Assembly: GCA_024404395.1 (NCBI GenBank) | Contig: JAKSPZ010000003.1 | Span: 1-18,022 of the forward strand | DNA from: Clostridia bacterium | GTDB taxonomy: Bacteria > Bacillota > Clostridia > Christensenellales > Aristaeellaceae | Length of the DNA: 18,022 bases | Direction: 5' to 3' | In this document: positions 5,318 through 14,839 of the stretch, piece after piece | Layout of the letters: each line of letters opens with the position of its first letter | Numbering within the stretch: position 1 is the stretch's first letter | The notes under the pieces: model-generated | Databases searched by the model: none | Told to the model about the DNA's origin: nothing | Seen by the model: the letters and a program-made list of their open reading frames with translations, nothing else | Position numbers and translations under genes: made by a program

Positions 5318-5944
5318 ATGGCAAATGTAAAAGTCTACAATATGCAGGGCGCTGCAGTCGGTGAGATGGAACTCTCCGATGCGATCTTCGGCGCCGAGGT
5401 ACATGTCGCCGCGATGCACGCCGTCGTCCGCGCTTACCTGAACGCACAGCGCCAGGGCACTCAGTCCGCCCTGACCCGCACCGAGGTCCGTGGCGGCGGT
5501 CGCAAGATCTACCGTCAGAAGGGCACCGGTAATGCGCGCCATCATGGCCGCAGAGCTCCCCAGTTCACCCACGGTGGTGTCGTGTTCGCTCCCAAGCCCC
5601 GCGACTACCGCATCGAGGTTCCCAAGAAGGTCCGCCGCCTCGCAATGAAGAGCGCGCTGTCCTCCAAGGTTGCCGAGTCCGAGATCATCGTTGTCGATAA
5701 GCTTGCTCTGGCCGAGGCCAAGACCAAGAACGTCGCCACCATGCTCAAGGCGCTCGATGCCACCAAGAAGACCCTCATCGTTACCGCCGACGTCGACGAG
5801 ACCATCGTCCGCGCCGCCAAGAACATCCCCGATGTCAAGACTACCTTCGTCGGCAGCATGAATGTATACGACATCATCAACTGCGACAAGTTCATCATCT
5901 CGCAGGACGCCGTCAAGCGTGTTGAGGAGGTTTACGCAGAATGA
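5318..5944 (+). CDS. rplD: 50S ribosomal protein uL4
   Basis: uL4 binds 23S rRNA, and its long loop lines the exit tunnel at the constriction. The 208-residue product has this loop at about residues 45-100, with RGGGRKIYRQKGTGNARHHG and HGGVVFAPKPRDY. In enterobacteria uL4 is also the repressor of its own S10 operon, acting on the leader RNA, so it is the first candidate to bind the leader at 4041-4253. ATG 5318 follows TAGGAGGA. The stop codon overlaps the start of rplW (ATGA at 5941-5944), so translation of the two is likely coupled. Confidence 0.98.
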   Translation: MANVKVYNMQGAAVGEMELSDAIFGAEVHVAAMHAVVRAYLNAQRQGTQSALTRTEVRGGGRKIYRQKGTGNARHHGRRAPQFTHGGVVFAPKPRDYRIEVPKKVRRLAMKSALSSKVAESEIIVVDKLALAEAKTKNVATMLKALDATKKTLIVTADVDETIVRAAKNIPDVKTTFVGSMNVYDIINCDKFIISQDAVKRVEEVYAE

Positions 5945-6240
5945 AGAGCGCATACGATATCATCAAGAAGCCCGTTCTGACCGAAAAGTCTTACGCTGAC
6001 ATGGCCGAGAAGAAGTACACCTTCGAAGTCGAAGTCACCGCAAACAAGACCGAGATCAAGAACGCGATCGAAGAAGTTTTCGAAGGCGTGAAGGTTGAAT
6101 CCGTCAACACCATGCGCACCATGGGCAAGATCAAGCGTCAGGGCCGCACTTCCGGCCGCACCGCTGAGGTCAAGAAGGCAATCGTCACCCTGAAGAAGGA
6201 CTCCAAGACCATCCCGTTCTTCGACGGCATGGCCGAATAA
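5941..6240 (+). CDS. rplW: 50S ribosomal protein uL23
   Basis: uL23 sits at the tunnel exit and is the docking site for trigger factor and the signal recognition particle. The 99-residue protein shows the family start (YDIIKKPVLTEKS), the segment KYTFEVEVTANKTEIKNAIEE, and the later basic loop MGKIKRQGRTSGR that threads into rRNA. It overlaps rplD by four bases (ATGA), with GAGGAGG inside the end of rplD as the ribosome binding site. A 65-nt gap with a small GGTTC/GAACC hairpin follows before rplB. Confidence 0.97.
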   Translation: MKSAYDIIKKPVLTEKSYADMAEKKYTFEVEVTANKTEIKNAIEEVFEGVKVESVNTMRTMGKIKRQGRTSGRTAEVKKAIVTLKKDSKTIPFFDGMAE

Positions 6241-6305
6241 TCAAGTACCCCAAATAATGGCAGGTTCGCCGAAAAAGAACCAATATAAGGAAGGGGAGAA
6301 ACTCC

Positions 6306-7142
6306 ATGGCAATTCGAGTGTACAAGCCGACTTCGCCCGCACGGCGCTTCATGTCGGTCCTGACTTTCGAAGAGATCACCAAGAAAGAGCCTGAGCGCTC
6401 TCTGACGACCGAGCTCCGTCACAAGGCCGGCCGTAACAATTCCGGTAAGATCACCGTTCGCCATCAGGGCGGCGGCGCTCGCCGTAAGTACCGCATCATC
6501 GACTTCAAGCGCCAGAAGGACGGCATTCCCGCCACCGTTAAGGCGATTGAGTACGATCCCAACCGTACCTGCTTCATCGCTCTGCTGTACTACGCAGACG
6601 GCGAGAAGCGCTACATTCTGGCCCCCCTCGGCCTGAAGGTTGGCGACACTGTTATGTCCGGTGCAGAAGCCGACATCAAGCCCGGCAACTGCCTGCCCAT
6701 CGCGAACATCCCCCTGGGCACCCTGGTTCATAACATCGAGATCAAGATCGGCAAGGGCGGCCAGATGGTCCGTTCCGCCGGTACCGCAGCACAGGTCATG
6801 GCTAAGGAAGGCGCCACCGCACAGATCCGCCTGCCCTCCGGCGAAGTTCGCCGCATCTCCATGAACTGCCGCGCCACCATCGGCCAGGTCGGCAACACCG
6901 ATCACAGCAACGTCCGCATCGGTAAGGCGGGCCGCACGCGTCACATGGGCATCCGTCCCACCGTCCGCGGCGTCGTCATGAACCCCTGCGATCACCCCCA
7001 CGGCGGTGGTGAAGGCCGTTCTCCGGTCGGCATGCCTGCTCCCATGTCTCCTTGGGGCAAGAAGACCCAGGGCGTCAAGACCCGCAAGCATCGCAAGTAC
7101 TCTGACAAGATGATCGTCAGCAGAGCTTCCAATAAGAAGTAA
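6306..7142 (+). CDS. rplB: 50S ribosomal protein uL2
   Basis: uL2 is a primary 23S rRNA binder needed for subunit association and peptidyl transferase activity. The 278-residue product has the usual length. The N-terminus [15 protein letters not shown], the OB-like and SH3-like core ([44 protein letters not shown]), and the C-terminal signature [12 protein letters not shown] (226-237), which includes the conserved histidines, are all present. The tail [17 protein letters not shown] is basic and unstructured as expected. ATG 6306 follows AAGGGGAGAAACTCC. Confidence 0.98.
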   Translation: MAIRVYKPTSPARRFMSVLTFEEITKKEPERSLTTELRHKAGRNNSGKITVRHQGGGARRKYRIIDFKRQKDGIPATVKAIEYDPNRTCFIALLYYADGEKRYILAPLGLKVGDTVMSGAEADIKPGNCLPIANIPLGTLVHNIEIKIGKGGQMVRSAGTAAQVMAKEGATAQIRLPSGEVRRISMNCRATIGQVGNTDHSNVRIGKAGRTRHMGIRPTVRGVVMNPCDHPHGGGEGRSPVGMPAPMSPWGKKTQGVKTRKHRKYSDKMIVSRASNKK

Positions 7143-7163
7143 GCCTGAAAGGAGGCAAACCCA

Positions 7164-7442
7164 ATGAGCAGATCTGTCAAAAAGGGACCGTTCATTCAGC
7201 CCGTGCTTCTCAAGCGCGTCCAGGAAATGAACGCTGCAGGCGAGAAGAAGATTCTCAAGACCTGGTCCCGTTCTTCCACTATCTTCCCGGATTTCATCGG
7301 TCATACGGTTGCCGTCCATGACGGTCGCAAGCATGTTCCGGTTTATGTCACCGAGGATATGGTCGGTCACAAGTTCGGTGAATTCGCCCCCACGCGTACC
7401 TATCGCGGTCACGCCGGCGAAAAGGCCTCGTCCCGCAAGTAA
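7164..7442 (+). CDS. rpsS: 30S ribosomal protein uS19
   Basis: uS19 binds 16S rRNA in the head with uS13 and contacts the large subunit and A-site tRNA. The 92-residue product is full length, with [10 protein letters not shown] at the start, [26 protein letters not shown] in the core (residues about 32-57), and the signature [17 protein letters not shown] near the end. ATG 7164 follows AAAGGAGG. It lies 21 nt after rplB and 21 nt before rplV. Confidence 0.98.
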   Translation: MSRSVKKGPFIQPVLLKRVQEMNAAGEKKILKTWSRSSTIFPDFIGHTVAVHDGRKHVPVYVTEDMVGHKFGEFAPTRTYRGHAGEKASSRK

Positions 7443-7463
7443 CGTGTAAGGAGAGAAACAGAT

Positions 7464-7847
7464 ATGGCAACTCGAGTAAAAGAGAAGGCCGCTGCGCGCA
7501 AAGCCAACGCTGACAAGCGTGCCCGCGCGACTGCCAAATATATCCGCGTTACGCCCCGCAAGGCCAAGATCGTTGTTGATCTGATCCGCGGCAAGCAGGT
7601 CGATGAAGCACTCGCAATCCTCGCGTACACTCCCAAGAGTGCCGCTCCCGTTGTTGAGAAGCTGCTGAACTCTGCAATCGCGAACGCCGAGAACAACCTT
7701 TCGCTGGATCGCACTGACCTGTACGTCGCTGAGGTCTATGCCAACCAGGGCCCCACGCTCAAGCGTTACTGGGCTCGTTCCCACGGTCGTGCCGACATGA
7801 TCAAGAAGCACACCAGCCACATCACCATCGTGCTCGACCAGAAGTGA
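7464..7847 (+). CDS. rplV: 50S ribosomal protein uL22
   Basis: uL22 contacts all domains of 23S rRNA, and its long beta-hairpin lines the exit tunnel at the macrolide-sensitive constriction. The core starts at [21 protein letters not shown] (about residue 24). The signature [22 protein letters not shown] near the end marks the hairpin. At 127 residues it is longer than the 110 or so of E. coli, owing to a charged N-terminal extension ([20 protein letters not shown]) of the kind seen in many Clostridia. GGAGAG before ATG 7464 supports including it. Confidence 0.97.
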   Translation: MATRVKEKAAARKANADKRARATAKYIRVTPRKAKIVVDLIRGKQVDEALAILAYTPKSAAPVVEKLLNSAIANAENNLSLDRTDLYVAEVYANQGPTLKRYWARSHGRADMIKKHTSHITIVLDQK

Positions 7848-7861
7848 GGGAGGATTAAAAA

Positions 7862-8584
7862 ATGGGTCAGAAAGTCAATCCCCATGGCGCCCGCGTCGGT
7901 GTAATCCTCGACTGGAGCACCAAGTGGTACGCAGGGAAGAAAGATTTCTCTAACAATCTTATCGAGGACTACAACCTCCGTAAGATGCTGAAGGCCAAGC
8001 TGGAGATGGCGGGCATTTCCCACATCGACATCCAGCGCACCGCCGCTAAGGTCAACGTCGTCGTTTACACCGCCAAGCCCGGTATCGTCATCGGCAAGGG
8101 CGGCGCAGGCGCCGAAGCCCTGAAGAAGGAAATCGAAACCTTCACCGGCAAGACCGTCGGTCTGGACATCATCGAGATCAAGAATCCCGATACCGATGCT
8201 CAGCTGGTCGCCGAAAACATCGCCCAGCAGCTGGAGAAGCGTATCTCCTTCCGCCGCGCGATGAAGCAGTCCCTGGGTCGTGCCATGAAGGCCGGCGCCA
8301 AGGGCATCAAGACCCTGTGTGCAGGCCGTCTGGGCGGCGCGGACATCGCCCGTTCCGAAGGCTACCACGAGGGTTCCATCCCGCTGCAGACCCTCCGCGC
8401 CAACATCGACTACGGCTTCGCAGAGGCGAAGACCACCTACGGTCGTATCGGCATCAAGGTTTGGATCTACAAGGGACAGGTCATCTCCAAGGAAAGCAAG
8501 CTCATCGGCTACACCGATCTGCCCGCTCCCCGCGAGAATCGCCGTCGTTTCAACGACAAGAGAAGATCGGAAGGAGGAAAATAA
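7862..8584 (+). CDS. rpsC: 30S ribosomal protein uS3
   Basis: uS3 lines the mRNA entry channel and has helicase-related function with uS4 and uS5. The 240-residue product begins [13 protein letters not shown]. It has a KH domain with the GKGG loop at 78-81 and a C-terminal domain with [12 protein letters not shown] and [15 protein letters not shown]. The N-terminal stretch before the KH domain has normal length. ATG 7862 follows GGGAGGATTAAAAA. It ends 3 nt before rplP, whose ribosome binding site (GGAGG) lies inside its last codons. Confidence 0.98.
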   Translation: MGQKVNPHGARVGVILDWSTKWYAGKKDFSNNLIEDYNLRKMLKAKLEMAGISHIDIQRTAAKVNVVVYTAKPGIVIGKGGAGAEALKKEIETFTGKTVGLDIIEIKNPDTDAQLVAENIAQQLEKRISFRRAMKQSLGRAMKAGAKGIKTLCAGRLGGADIARSEGYHEGSIPLQTLRANIDYGFAEAKTTYGRIGIKVWIYKGQVISKESKLIGYTDLPAPRENRRRFNDKRRSEGGK

Positions 8585-8587
8585 ACC

Positions 8588-9019
8588 ATGCTGATGCCCA
8601 AGAGAGTCAAGCACCGCAAAACCATGCGCGGTCGTATGAAGGGTAAGGCCCAGCGCGGCAATTTCCTCGCATACGGTGAATTCGGTATCATCGCGACTCA
8701 GCCCGGCTGGATCACCTCCAACCAGATTGAGGCCGCCCGTCAGGCCATGACCCGTTACACCAAGCGTGGCGGTCAGGTCTGGATCAAGATCTTCCCCGAC
8801 AAGCCCGTCACCGCGAAGCCCGCTGAGACCCGAATGGGTTCCGGTAAGGGTGCTCCCGAGTACTGGGTTGCAGTCGTTAAGCCCGGCCGTGTGCTGTTCG
8901 AGATCGGCGGCGTGTCCGAAGAGGTCTCCCGTGAAGCACTGCGTCTGGCTTCCCACAAGCTCCCCATCAAGACCAAGATCATCATGAAGGAAACCGAGAA
9001 GGGCGGTGAAGAGCAGTGA
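8588..9019 (+). CDS. rplP: 50S ribosomal protein uL16
   Basis: uL16 is a late-assembling protein near the A-site tRNA and the peptidyl transferase centre. The 143-residue product starts [19 protein letters not shown] and keeps the signature [23 protein letters not shown]. Arg82 in ETRMGSGKG corresponds to the arginine that is hydroxylated in E. coli. ATG 8588 follows GGAGGAAAATAAACC. Its stop overlaps the GTG start of rpmC (GTGA at 9016-9019). Confidence 0.98.
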   Translation: MLMPKRVKHRKTMRGRMKGKAQRGNFLAYGEFGIIATQPGWITSNQIEAARQAMTRYTKRGGQVWIKIFPDKPVTAKPAETRMGSGKGAPEYWVAVVKPGRVLFEIGGVSEEVSREALRLASHKLPIKTKIIMKETEKGGEEQ

Positions 9020-9228
9020 AGACCAGCGAAGAGATGAAGGTCCTGAAGGCCAAGACTACGGCTGAACTGGATGCCGATCTGAAGGCCAAGAAGAGCGAGC
9101 TCTTCAACCTGCGCTTCCAGCTCGCCACCGGCCAGCTGGAGAATACCGCGGCCCTGAATGAGTGCCGCAAGTCTATCGCCCGCGTCAAGACCATCATTCG
9201 CCAGCGCGAGATGGCCGAGAAGGCGTAA
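9016..9228 (+). CDS. rpmC: 50S ribosomal protein uL29
   Basis: uL29 is a two-helix protein beside uL23 at the tunnel exit. The 70-residue product has the family signature [21 protein letters not shown] (residues about 27-47, shown in part) and the helix [21 protein letters not shown] start at 9016 overlapping the rplP stop is preferred, since [17 protein letters not shown] aligns with the usual N-terminus. An ATG at 9034 is possible but would trim the first helix and has a poorer ribosome binding site. Translational coupling to rplP is likely. Confidence 0.95.
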   Translation: MKTSEEMKVLKAKTTAELDADLKAKKSELFNLRFQLATGQLENTAALNECRKSIARVKTIIRQREMAEKA

Positions 9229-9246
9229 TGAAGGAGGCAACTGAAA

Positions 9247-9507
9247 ATGTCTGAAGTAAGAAGTTTGCGTAAGACTCGTACCGGCATGGTTGTTTCCGAT
9301 AAGATGGACAAGACCATTGTCGTCGAGATCCGTGAGCGTGTCCGCCATCCCCTGTATGGTAAGATCATGAATCGCACCATGCGTCTGAAGGCCCACGACG
9401 AGAACAACGAGTGCGGCATCGGCGATACCGTACGCGTCATGGAGACCCGCCCGCTGTCCAAGGACAAGCGTTGGCGTCTGGTCGAAATCATCGAGAAGGC
9501 GAAGTAA
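9247..9507 (+). CDS. rpsQ: 30S ribosomal protein uS17
   Basis: uS17 is an OB-fold primary binder of 16S rRNA in the body of the small subunit. The 86-residue product shows [18 protein letters not shown] (about 11-28), the basic hairpin [19 protein letters not shown], and the signature [23 protein letters not shown] 9247 follows AAGGAGGCAACTGAAA. Spacing to rpmC is 18 nt and to rplN 24 nt. Confidence 0.98.
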   Translation: MSEVRSLRKTRTGMVVSDKMDKTIVVEIRERVRHPLYGKIMNRTMRLKAHDENNECGIGDTVRVMETRPLSKDKRWRLVEIIEKAK

Positions 9508-9531
9508 GCCTAAGCAAGGAGGAAGATTTCA

Positions 9532-9900
9532 ATGATTCAGCCTCAAACTCGTTTGAAGGTTGCCGATAACAGCGGCGCTAAGGAAATCATGTGCTTCCGC
9601 GTGCTGGGCGGTTCTTTCCGCCGTACCGGCAGCGTCGGTGACGTCATCGTTGCGTCCGTTAAGTCCGCAACGCCGGGCGGCGCCGTCAAGAAGGGTGACG
9701 TCGTCAAGGCCGTCATCGTTCGCACGCGTAAGCAGTACCGTCGTCCCGACGGCACCTATATCCGCTTTGATGACAACGCAGCCGTTATCATCAATGACCA
9801 GAAGCAGCCCAGAGGCACCCGCATCTTTGGGCCTGTGGCCCGTGAGCTCCGCGAGAAGGACTACATGAAGATCGTCTCGCTCGCTCCCGAAGTGCTGTAA
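9532..9900 (+). CDS. rplN: 50S ribosomal protein uL14
   Basis: uL14 is a small beta-barrel protein at the subunit interface, making bridges with 16S rRNA, and the target site of the silencing factor RsfS. The 122-residue product matches the family in length and sequence: [18 protein letters not shown] at the start, [20 protein letters not shown] in the middle, and [23 protein letters not shown] at the end. ATG 9532 follows AAGGAGGAAGATTTCA. Confidence 0.98.
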   Translation: MIQPQTRLKVADNSGAKEIMCFRVLGGSFRRTGSVGDVIVASVKSATPGGAVKKGDVVKAVIVRTRKQYRRPDGTYIRFDDNAAVIINDQKQPRGTRIFGPVARELREKDYMKIVSLAPEVL

Positions 9901-9912
9901 TGGAGGTGCACA

Positions 9913-10251
9913 ATGGCAAAGCTTTTCGTTAAGTCCGGTGACACCGTAAAGGTCATCTCCGGCGAAGATAAGGGCAAGACCGGCAAGGTCCAGAAGGCAT
10001 TTCCTGAGACCGGCAAGATCATCGTCGAAGGCGTCGCGATGGTCAAGAAGCACATGAAGCCCCGTGGACAGGGTATGCCCGGCGGCATCATCGACAAGGA
10101 AGCCGCGATTCCCGCCTGCAAGGTCATGATCGTGTGCCCGAAGTGCGGCAAGGCCGCCAAGATCGGTCACAAGTTCGTCGATGGCGATGGCAAGGCCTCC
10201 CGTCGTAAGGTTCGTGTCTGCAAGGCTTGCAACGCGAGCATCGACAACTGA
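9913..10251 (+). CDS. rplX: 50S ribosomal protein uL24, zinc-finger form
   Basis: uL24 is an assembly initiator that binds the 5' end of 23S rRNA. The 112-residue product has a KOW motif near the start (SGDTVKVISGEDKGKTGKV, about 8-26). A C-terminal four-cysteine site is formed by CPKC (75-78) and CKAC (103-106), which may bind zinc as in many Bacillota. Between the cysteine pairs is a loop of 24 residues (GHKFVDGDGKASRRK), slightly longer than I expect. ATG 9913 follows GGAGGTGCACA. Confidence 0.97.
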   Translation: MAKLFVKSGDTVKVISGEDKGKTGKVQKAFPETGKIIVEGVAMVKKHMKPRGQGMPGGIIDKEAAIPACKVMIVCPKCGKAAKIGHKFVDGDGKASRRKVRVCKACNASIDN

Positions 10252-10270
10252 TAGAAGGAGGAACTAAGCT

Positions 10271-10813
10271 GTGGCTACCAGATTGCAGGAGAAGTACCGC
10301 GCCGAAGTCGTGCCGGCACTTCAGCAGAAGTTCAACTATAAGAACGTAATGGAGATCCCGCGCCTGGAGAAGGTCGTTCTCAACATGGGTCTCGGCGATT
10401 GCAAAGACAACGCCAAGGCTCTGGAGACCGCCGTCACCGAGCTGACCACCATCGCTGGTCAGAAGCCGCTGGTCACCAAGTCCAAGAAGAGCATCGCGAA
10501 CTTCAAGCTCCGCGCCGGCATGAACGTTGGTGCGAAGGTTACCCTTCGCGGTGATCGTATGTACGAGTTCACTGACAAGCTTGTCAGCATCGTTCTCCCC
10601 CGCGTGCGCGACTTCCGCGGCGTATCTGCCAAGGCCTTCGACGGTCGTGGCAACTACTCCCTGGGTGTTCGTGAACAGCTGATCTTCCCCGAGATCGAGT
10701 ACGATAAGGTCGAGAAGATCCGCGGCATGGAAATGGTGTTCGTCACCACTGCCAAGACTGATGAAGAAGCTCGCGAGCTGCTCCGTCTTCTGGGCATGCC
10801 CTTCCAGGCGTGA
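10271..10813 (+). CDS. rplE: 50S ribosomal protein uL5
   Basis: uL5 binds 5S rRNA in the central protuberance and bridges to the small-subunit head. The 180-residue product has the family length. It contains [15 protein letters not shown] (about 29-43), [45 protein letters not shown], and the C-terminal segment [20 protein letters not shown]. It starts with GTG at 10271, preceded by AAGGAGGAACTAAGCT. No ATG gives a family-like N-terminus. Confidence 0.98.
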   Translation: MATRLQEKYRAEVVPALQQKFNYKNVMEIPRLEKVVLNMGLGDCKDNAKALETAVTELTTIAGQKPLVTKSKKSIANFKLRAGMNVGAKVTLRGDRMYEFTDKLVSIVLPRVRDFRGVSAKAFDGRGNYSLGVREQLIFPEIEYDKVEKIRGMEMVFVTTAKTDEEARELLRLLGMPFQA

Positions 10814-10830
10814 TAAGGAGGAAATGAATC

Positions 10831-11016
10831 GTGGCTAAGACAAGCATGAAGATCAAGCAGGCAAGACCTGCAAAGTTCTCTACGCGTGCCTATACCCGCT
10901 GCCGTGTGTGCGGTCGTCCGCATTCCGTGCTGCGTAAGTACGGCATCTGCCGCATCTGCTTCCGCGAGCTGGCCTACGCAGGCCAGATCCCGGGAGTCCG
11001 CAAGGCCAGCTGGTAA
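10831..11016 (+). CDS. rpsN: 30S ribosomal protein uS14, type Z (zinc-binding)
   Basis: uS14 lies in the small-subunit head near the A site. The 61-residue length and the two CxxC pairs (Cys24, Cys27, Cys40, Cys43) mark the zinc-binding type Z, as opposed to the roughly 100-residue zinc-free form. The signature [20 protein letters not shown] is intact, and the tail is the usual [11 protein letters not shown]. It starts with GTG at 10831 after AAGGAGGAAATGAATC. Confidence 0.98.
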   Translation: MAKTSMKIKQARPAKFSTRAYTRCRVCGRPHSVLRKYGICRICFRELAYAGQIPGVRKASW

Positions 11017-11042
11017 TCCGGCTATATTAGGAGGAAAGAATT

Positions 11043-11441
11043 ATGGTTATTAATGATCCCATCGCGGATATGCTGACCAGAATCCGTAACGGCCTGATTG
11101 CCAGACATGAGAGCGTTATGATCCCCGCTTCCAACATGAAGAAGGCCATCGCCAAGATTCTGCTGGACGAAGGTTACATCCGCTCCGTTGACTACGTCGA
11201 CGATGGTCTGCAGGGTCAGATCAAGGTTACGCTGAAGTATGCGACCGGCAAAGAGTCCGTCATCAAGGGTCTCAAGCGCATTTCCAAGCCCGGTCTGCGT
11301 GTTTACGCCAAGAACGACGAGATCCCGAAGGTCCTCGGCGGCCTGGGCATCGCCATCATCTCCACGTCCAAGGGCGTTATGACCGATAAGGCCGCTCGCC
11401 TGGCCGGCGTCGGCGGAGAAGTTCTGGCATATATCTGGTAA
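11043..11441 (+). CDS. rpsH: 30S ribosomal protein uS8
   Basis: uS8 is a primary binder of the 16S rRNA central domain. In E. coli it represses the spc operon by binding mRNA at the uL5 gene. The 132-residue product starts [17 protein letters not shown] and holds the C-terminal signature [13 protein letters not shown] (107-119) before [12 protein letters not shown] 11043 follows TTAGGAGGAAAGAAT. I looked for an obvious 16S-like hairpin around the start of rplE and saw none by eye, so autoregulation by uS8 here is open. Confidence 0.98.
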   Translation: MVINDPIADMLTRIRNGLIARHESVMIPASNMKKAIAKILLDEGYIRSVDYVDDGLQGQIKVTLKYATGKESVIKGLKRISKPGLRVYAKNDEIPKVLGGLGIAIISTSKGVMTDKAARLAGVGGEVLAYIW

Positions 11442-11462
11442 TTAAGTTGGAGGTACACTAGA

Positions 11463-12011
11463 ATGAGTCGAATCGGCAGACTTCCGATTCCGGTCCCCGC
11501 AGGCGTTACCGTCACTGTTGCCGAAGACAACACCGTGACCGTTAAGGGCCCCAAGGGTGAACTGAGTCAGAAGGTCAATAAGGATATCAAAGTCGAACAG
11601 GTTGGCGCAGAAGTTCTCGTTACCCGCCCGTCCGACAGCAAGCCCCACCGCTCGATGCATGGTTTGTATCGCTCCCTCATCAATAACATGGTTGTTGGCG
11701 TCACCAAGGGCTTCGAAAAGGTCATGGTGATCGAGGGCGTCGGTTACAAGGCAGCCGCTGAGAACAACGGTGATTCCCTGAACCTGGCACTGGGTTATTC
11801 CCATCCCATCAATGTCGCCGCTCCCGCCAACATCAAGTTCGAGACCCCCGCACCCACCCGTATCGTGGTCAAGGGTATCGACAAGCAGGCTGTTGGCGCC
11901 ATCTCCGCCGACATCCGCGCACTGCGCAAGCCCGAACCCTATCATGGCAAGGGCATCCATTATGAGAACGAGGTCGTCCGCCGCAAGGAAGGCAAGGCCG
12001 GTAAGAAGTAA
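11463..12011 (+). CDS. rplF: 50S ribosomal protein uL6
   Basis: uL6 sits near the sarcin-ricin loop and the factor-binding site. The 182-residue product has the two repeated domains of the family. It starts [17 protein letters not shown], includes [21 protein letters not shown] (about 66-86, part of the first domain junction), and ends with the signature [15 protein letters not shown] (156-170) and a basic tail. ATG 11463 follows TTGGAGGTACACTAGA. Confidence 0.98.
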   Translation: MSRIGRLPIPVPAGVTVTVAEDNTVTVKGPKGELSQKVNKDIKVEQVGAEVLVTRPSDSKPHRSMHGLYRSLINNMVVGVTKGFEKVMVIEGVGYKAAAENNGDSLNLALGYSHPINVAAPANIKFETPAPTRIVVKGIDKQAVGAISADIRALRKPEPYHGKGIHYENEVVRRKEGKAGKK

Positions 12012-12028
12012 TAAGGGGGTACCGCACA

Positions 12029-12397
12029 ATGTTTAGTAAGCGTGATCGCAACGAGGTTCGCAAGATCCGTCATGCGCGTGTACGCAAAAAGATCAGCGGA
12101 ACGCCCGAACGTCCGCGTCTTTGCGTCTATCGCAGCAATCGTCACATTGAAGCTCAGATCATCGATGACGTAGCCGGCCGCACTCTGGCCGCTGCCTCTA
12201 CCGTCGAGAAGGACATCGCCGCCAAGGTCGCCGAGTGCGACAAGAAGGGCGCTGCCAAGATCGTCGGCCAGATGGTCGCTGAGCGCGCAGCCGCAGCAGG
12301 CATCAAGGACGTCGTCTTTGACCGCGGTGGCTATATCTACACCGGTCGCGTAGCCGAGCTTGCAGCCGGCGCTCGCGAGGGCGGTCTGAACTTCTAA
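12029..12397 (+). CDS. rplR: 50S ribosomal protein uL18
   Basis: uL18 binds 5S rRNA together with uL5. The 122-residue product has the basic N-terminal tail ([20 protein letters not shown]), the core start [20 protein letters not shown] (24-43), and the C-terminal helix pair with [21 protein letters not shown] and the typical ending GLNF. ATG 12029 follows AAGGGGGTACCGCACA. It ends 9 nt before rpsE. Confidence 0.98.
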   Translation: MFSKRDRNEVRKIRHARVRKKISGTPERPRLCVYRSNRHIEAQIIDDVAGRTLAAASTVEKDIAAKVAECDKKGAAKIVGQMVAERAAAAGIKDVVFDRGGYIYTGRVAELAAGAREGGLNF

Positions 12398-12406
12398 GAG
12401 GAGGAT

Positions 12407-12913
12407 ATGAACGCAATGCAGCGCAACGAGCAAGTTAGCGAATTCAAAGAGAAGCTGGTAGCGGTTAACCGCGTCAGCAAGACCGTTAAGGGCGGCCGCA
12501 ACATGCGCTTCTCCGCTCTGATGGTCGTCGGCGACGAAAAGGGTCGCGTCGGCTGCGGCATGGGCAAGGCAGTTGAAATTCCCGAAGCAATCCGCAAGGG
12601 AACCGAAGACGCCAAGAAAGCCATGGTCAACGTCCCCATGGCCGGCACCACCATCCCTCATGAGGTCGTTGGTGTGTTCGGCACCGGCAAGGTCAAGATG
12701 CTCCCCGCTCCGGAAGGTACCGGTATCATCGCCGGCGGTCCGGTCCGTGCGGTCCTCGAGGCAGCCGGTATCAAGAACATCGTTACCAAGTCCATCGGCT
12801 CCAACAACAAGATCAACATGGTCAGAGCCACCCTTGAAGGACTGAAGCAGCTCCGCAGCGCCGAAGAAGTTGCAAGACTTCGCGGCAAGACTGTCGAAGA
12901 GATTCTCGGCTAA
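12407..12913 (+). CDS. rpsE: 30S ribosomal protein uS5
   Basis: uS5 acts at the mRNA entry site and in decoding fidelity; changes in its N-terminal loop give spectinomycin resistance. The 168-residue product has the dsRNA-binding-like N-domain ([20 protein letters not shown], 20-39) and the C-domain with [19 protein letters not shown]. The loop around VKGG is intact. Two starts are possible. ATG 12407 lies very close to GAGGAGG, while ATG 12416 has a more usual spacing of 11 nt and would shorten the protein by three residues. The choice does not affect the domains. Confidence 0.97.
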   Translation: MNAMQRNEQVSEFKEKLVAVNRVSKTVKGGRNMRFSALMVVGDEKGRVGCGMGKAVEIPEAIRKGTEDAKKAMVNVPMAGTTIPHEVVGVFGTGKVKMLPAPEGTGIIAGGPVRAVLEAAGIKNIVTKSIGSNNKINMVRATLEGLKQLRSAEEVARLRGKTVEEILG

Positions 12914-12926
12914 GGGGGACATAACA

Positions 12927-13109
12927 ATGAAACTGAAAATCACTCAGACCAAGTCCACCATCGCTTCCCTGAAGAACCACAAGGCGAACATTGAAGCGCT
13001 GGGCCTGCATCACGTCGGCGACTCCGTCGTGAAAGAGGACAACGTAGCGACCCGTGGCCAGATCTTCAAGGTCAAGCACACGGTCAACGTCGAACAAATC
13101 GCCGAATAA
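12927..13109 (+). CDS. rpmD: 50S ribosomal protein uL30
   Basis: uL30 is a small alpha-beta protein on the large-subunit surface near the 5S rRNA region. The 60-residue product has the family length, starts [19 protein letters not shown], and includes [20 protein letters not shown] in place of the usual GLRKVGQTVVREDTPAVRG. ATG 12927 follows AAGGGGGACATAACA. A longer frame from 12870 would overlap rpsE and is rejected. Confidence 0.97.
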   Translation: MKLKITQTKSTIASLKNHKANIEALGLHHVGDSVVKEDNVATRGQIFKVKHTVNVEQIAE

Positions 13110-13122
13110 GGAGCCCACTCAC

Positions 13123-13563
13123 ATGACACTTCAAGACCTGAAGCCCGCTGTGGGTCCGACCACGGCTCCCAAGCGTCTCGGACGCGGCACCGGTTCCGGC
13201 CTGGGCAAGACCTCCGGTAAGGGCCACAAGGGCGCAAAGGCCCGCTCCGGCGGCGGCAAGCGTCCCGGCTTCGAAGGCGGCCAGATGCCTCTGACCATGC
13301 GCCTTCCCAAGCGCGGTTTCACCAACAAGTTCCGTAAGGAATTCGTCGCAGTGAACGTCGAGACCCTCGATTGCTTCGAGGCCGGCACCACTGTTACTCC
13401 CGTCGAGCTCATCGAGGCCGGCATCATCAAGAACATCCTTGATGGCGTCAAGATCCTGGGCGACGGCGAAATCACCAAGGCTCTGACTGTCAAGGCCAAC
13501 AAGTTCTCTGCTTCCGCAAAGGAAAAGATTGAGGCTGCCGGCGGAAAGGTCGAGGTGATCTGA
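13123..13563 (+). CDS. rplO: 50S ribosomal protein uL15
   Basis: uL15 is a late-assembly protein with a long basic N-terminal extension that threads through 23S rRNA. The 146-residue product shows this extension ([20 protein letters not shown], 17-36) followed by [15 protein letters not shown], and a globular C-terminal domain ending in [12 protein letters not shown] 13123 follows TAAGGAGCCCACTCAC. It ends one nucleotide before secY, so the two are probably translationally coupled, as in other spc operons. Confidence 0.97.
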   Translation: MTLQDLKPAVGPTTAPKRLGRGTGSGLGKTSGKGHKGAKARSGGGKRPGFEGGQMPLTMRLPKRGFTNKFRKEFVAVNVETLDCFEAGTTVTPVELIEAGIIKNILDGVKILGDGEITKALTVKANKFSASAKEKIEAAGGKVEVI

Positions 13564-13564
13564 C

Positions 13565-14824
13565 ATGCGGGAAACGTTGAAGAACGTATGGAAGGTTGTT
13601 GAGCTTCGTAAGAAGATCCTTTATACCCTCTTCATGCTGCTCATCTATCGTCTTCTGTGCTTCGTTCCGACCCCCGGTGTCGACACCAGCATGATCGCAG
13701 GCGTTCTTGAACGCTACTCCCTTCTCGGCTTCATCAACTCGATGACCGGTGCTAACCTCTCCAACTACTCCATTATGGCAATGGGTATCACCCCGTACAT
13801 CAACGCATCCATTATCATGCAGCTGCTGTGCGTCGCGATCCCGAAGCTGGAGGAGCTGCAGAAGGAAGGCGAAGAAGGCCGCAAGAAGATCGCTCAGATC
13901 ACCCGCTACGTCACCATCGGCCTTGGCTTCCTGCAGGCTGTTGCGCTGACCTACGGTCTCCGTGTCAATGCAACCAACAGCTTCCTCGGCCTGATCACCA
14001 TCGCACTGTGCCTGGCAGCAGGTACTGCGATGGCCATGTGGATCGGTGAGCGCGTCACCGAGAACGGCATCGGCAACGGTATCTCCCTGCTGATCTTCGC
14101 CGGTATCGTCGCAAACCTGGCCCACTCCGTTATCTCCAACGTTTCTGCCATGTTCACTCAGATCTCTGCAGTGAGCATCCCCGGCATCATCGCCTCCCTG
14201 ATCGTCTTCGCAATCCTGATCATCGGTATCGTCTTCGTCGACCTCGGCGAGCGTCGTATCCCTGTTCAGTATTCCAAGCGCATGGTTGGCCGTAAGATGT
14301 ACGGTGGCCAGAACACTCACATCCCGCTGAAGCTGAACGCCTCCGGCGTTCTGCCCCTGATCTTCGCGAATGCCATCATGCAGTTCCCCTCTACCATCCT
14401 GGCATTTTTCTCTCGCTCCAGCGCTTACGCCTGGTGGTCTGAGAACGTGACGACCAACAGCTTCCTCTATCAGCTGATCTTTGCTCTGCTGATCTTCGGC
14501 TTCACCTTCTTCTACTCCTCCATCAGCTTCAACCCTGTGGAGATCTCGAAGAACATCCAGGCCAACGGCGGCATGATCCCCGGCATTCGCCAGGGCAAGC
14601 CCACCGCAGAGTTCATCGCAAAGATCACCCGTCGTATTACCACCTTCGGTGCCATCTACCTGGCAATCCTGGCAGTCATCCCCACCGCGATCTATTCCAT
14701 CGCCCGTGTGTACCTGCCCTTCGCAGCATCCTCTCTCATGATCGCGGTTTCTGTTGCCATGGAGACCATGCGTGAGCTCGAGAGCCAGATGCTGATGCGT
14801 CACTACAAGGGCTTCCTGAAGTAA
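13565..14824 (+). CDS. secY: Protein translocase subunit SecY
   Basis: SecY forms the protein-conducting channel in the plasma membrane with SecE and SecG, used by SecA and by ribosomes via SRP. The 419-residue product is slightly short but complete, with about ten hydrophobic segments. The first is at about 17-36, and the next follows the plug-like stretch LSNYSIMAMGITPYINASII. Cytoplasmic loop C4 has GERVTENGIGNGIS, and loop C5 has ERRIPVQYSKRMVG with the conserved arginine for SecA and ribosome contact. FNPVEISKNIQANGGMIPGI precedes the last helices. ATG 13565 has its ribosome binding site within the end of rplO (GGTCGAGGTGATCTG). No second sec gene is present in the window. Confidence 0.98.
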   Translation: MRETLKNVWKVVELRKKILYTLFMLLIYRLLCFVPTPGVDTSMIAGVLERYSLLGFINSMTGANLSNYSIMAMGITPYINASIIMQLLCVAIPKLEELQKEGEEGRKKIAQITRYVTIGLGFLQAVALTYGLRVNATNSFLGLITIALCLAAGTAMAMWIGERVTENGIGNGISLLIFAGIVANLAHSVISNVSAMFTQISAVSIPGIIASLIVFAILIIGIVFVDLGERRIPVQYSKRMVGRKMYGGQNTHIPLKLNASGVLPLIFANAIMQFPSTILAFFSRSSAYAWWSENVTTNSFLYQLIFALLIFGFTFFYSSISFNPVEISKNIQANGGMIPGIRQGKPTAEFIAKITRRITTFGAIYLAILAVIPTAIYSIARVYLPFAASSLMIAVSVAMETMRELESQMLMRHYKGFLK

Positions 14825-14839
14825 TACGGAGGAAAATAC

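Noticed and set aside
6138..7820. A 560-residue open frame on the minus strand opposite rplB, rpsS and rplV
   Set aside because: Antisense shadow of highly biased ribosomal protein genes; no recognisable domain, promoter or terminator in that direction.
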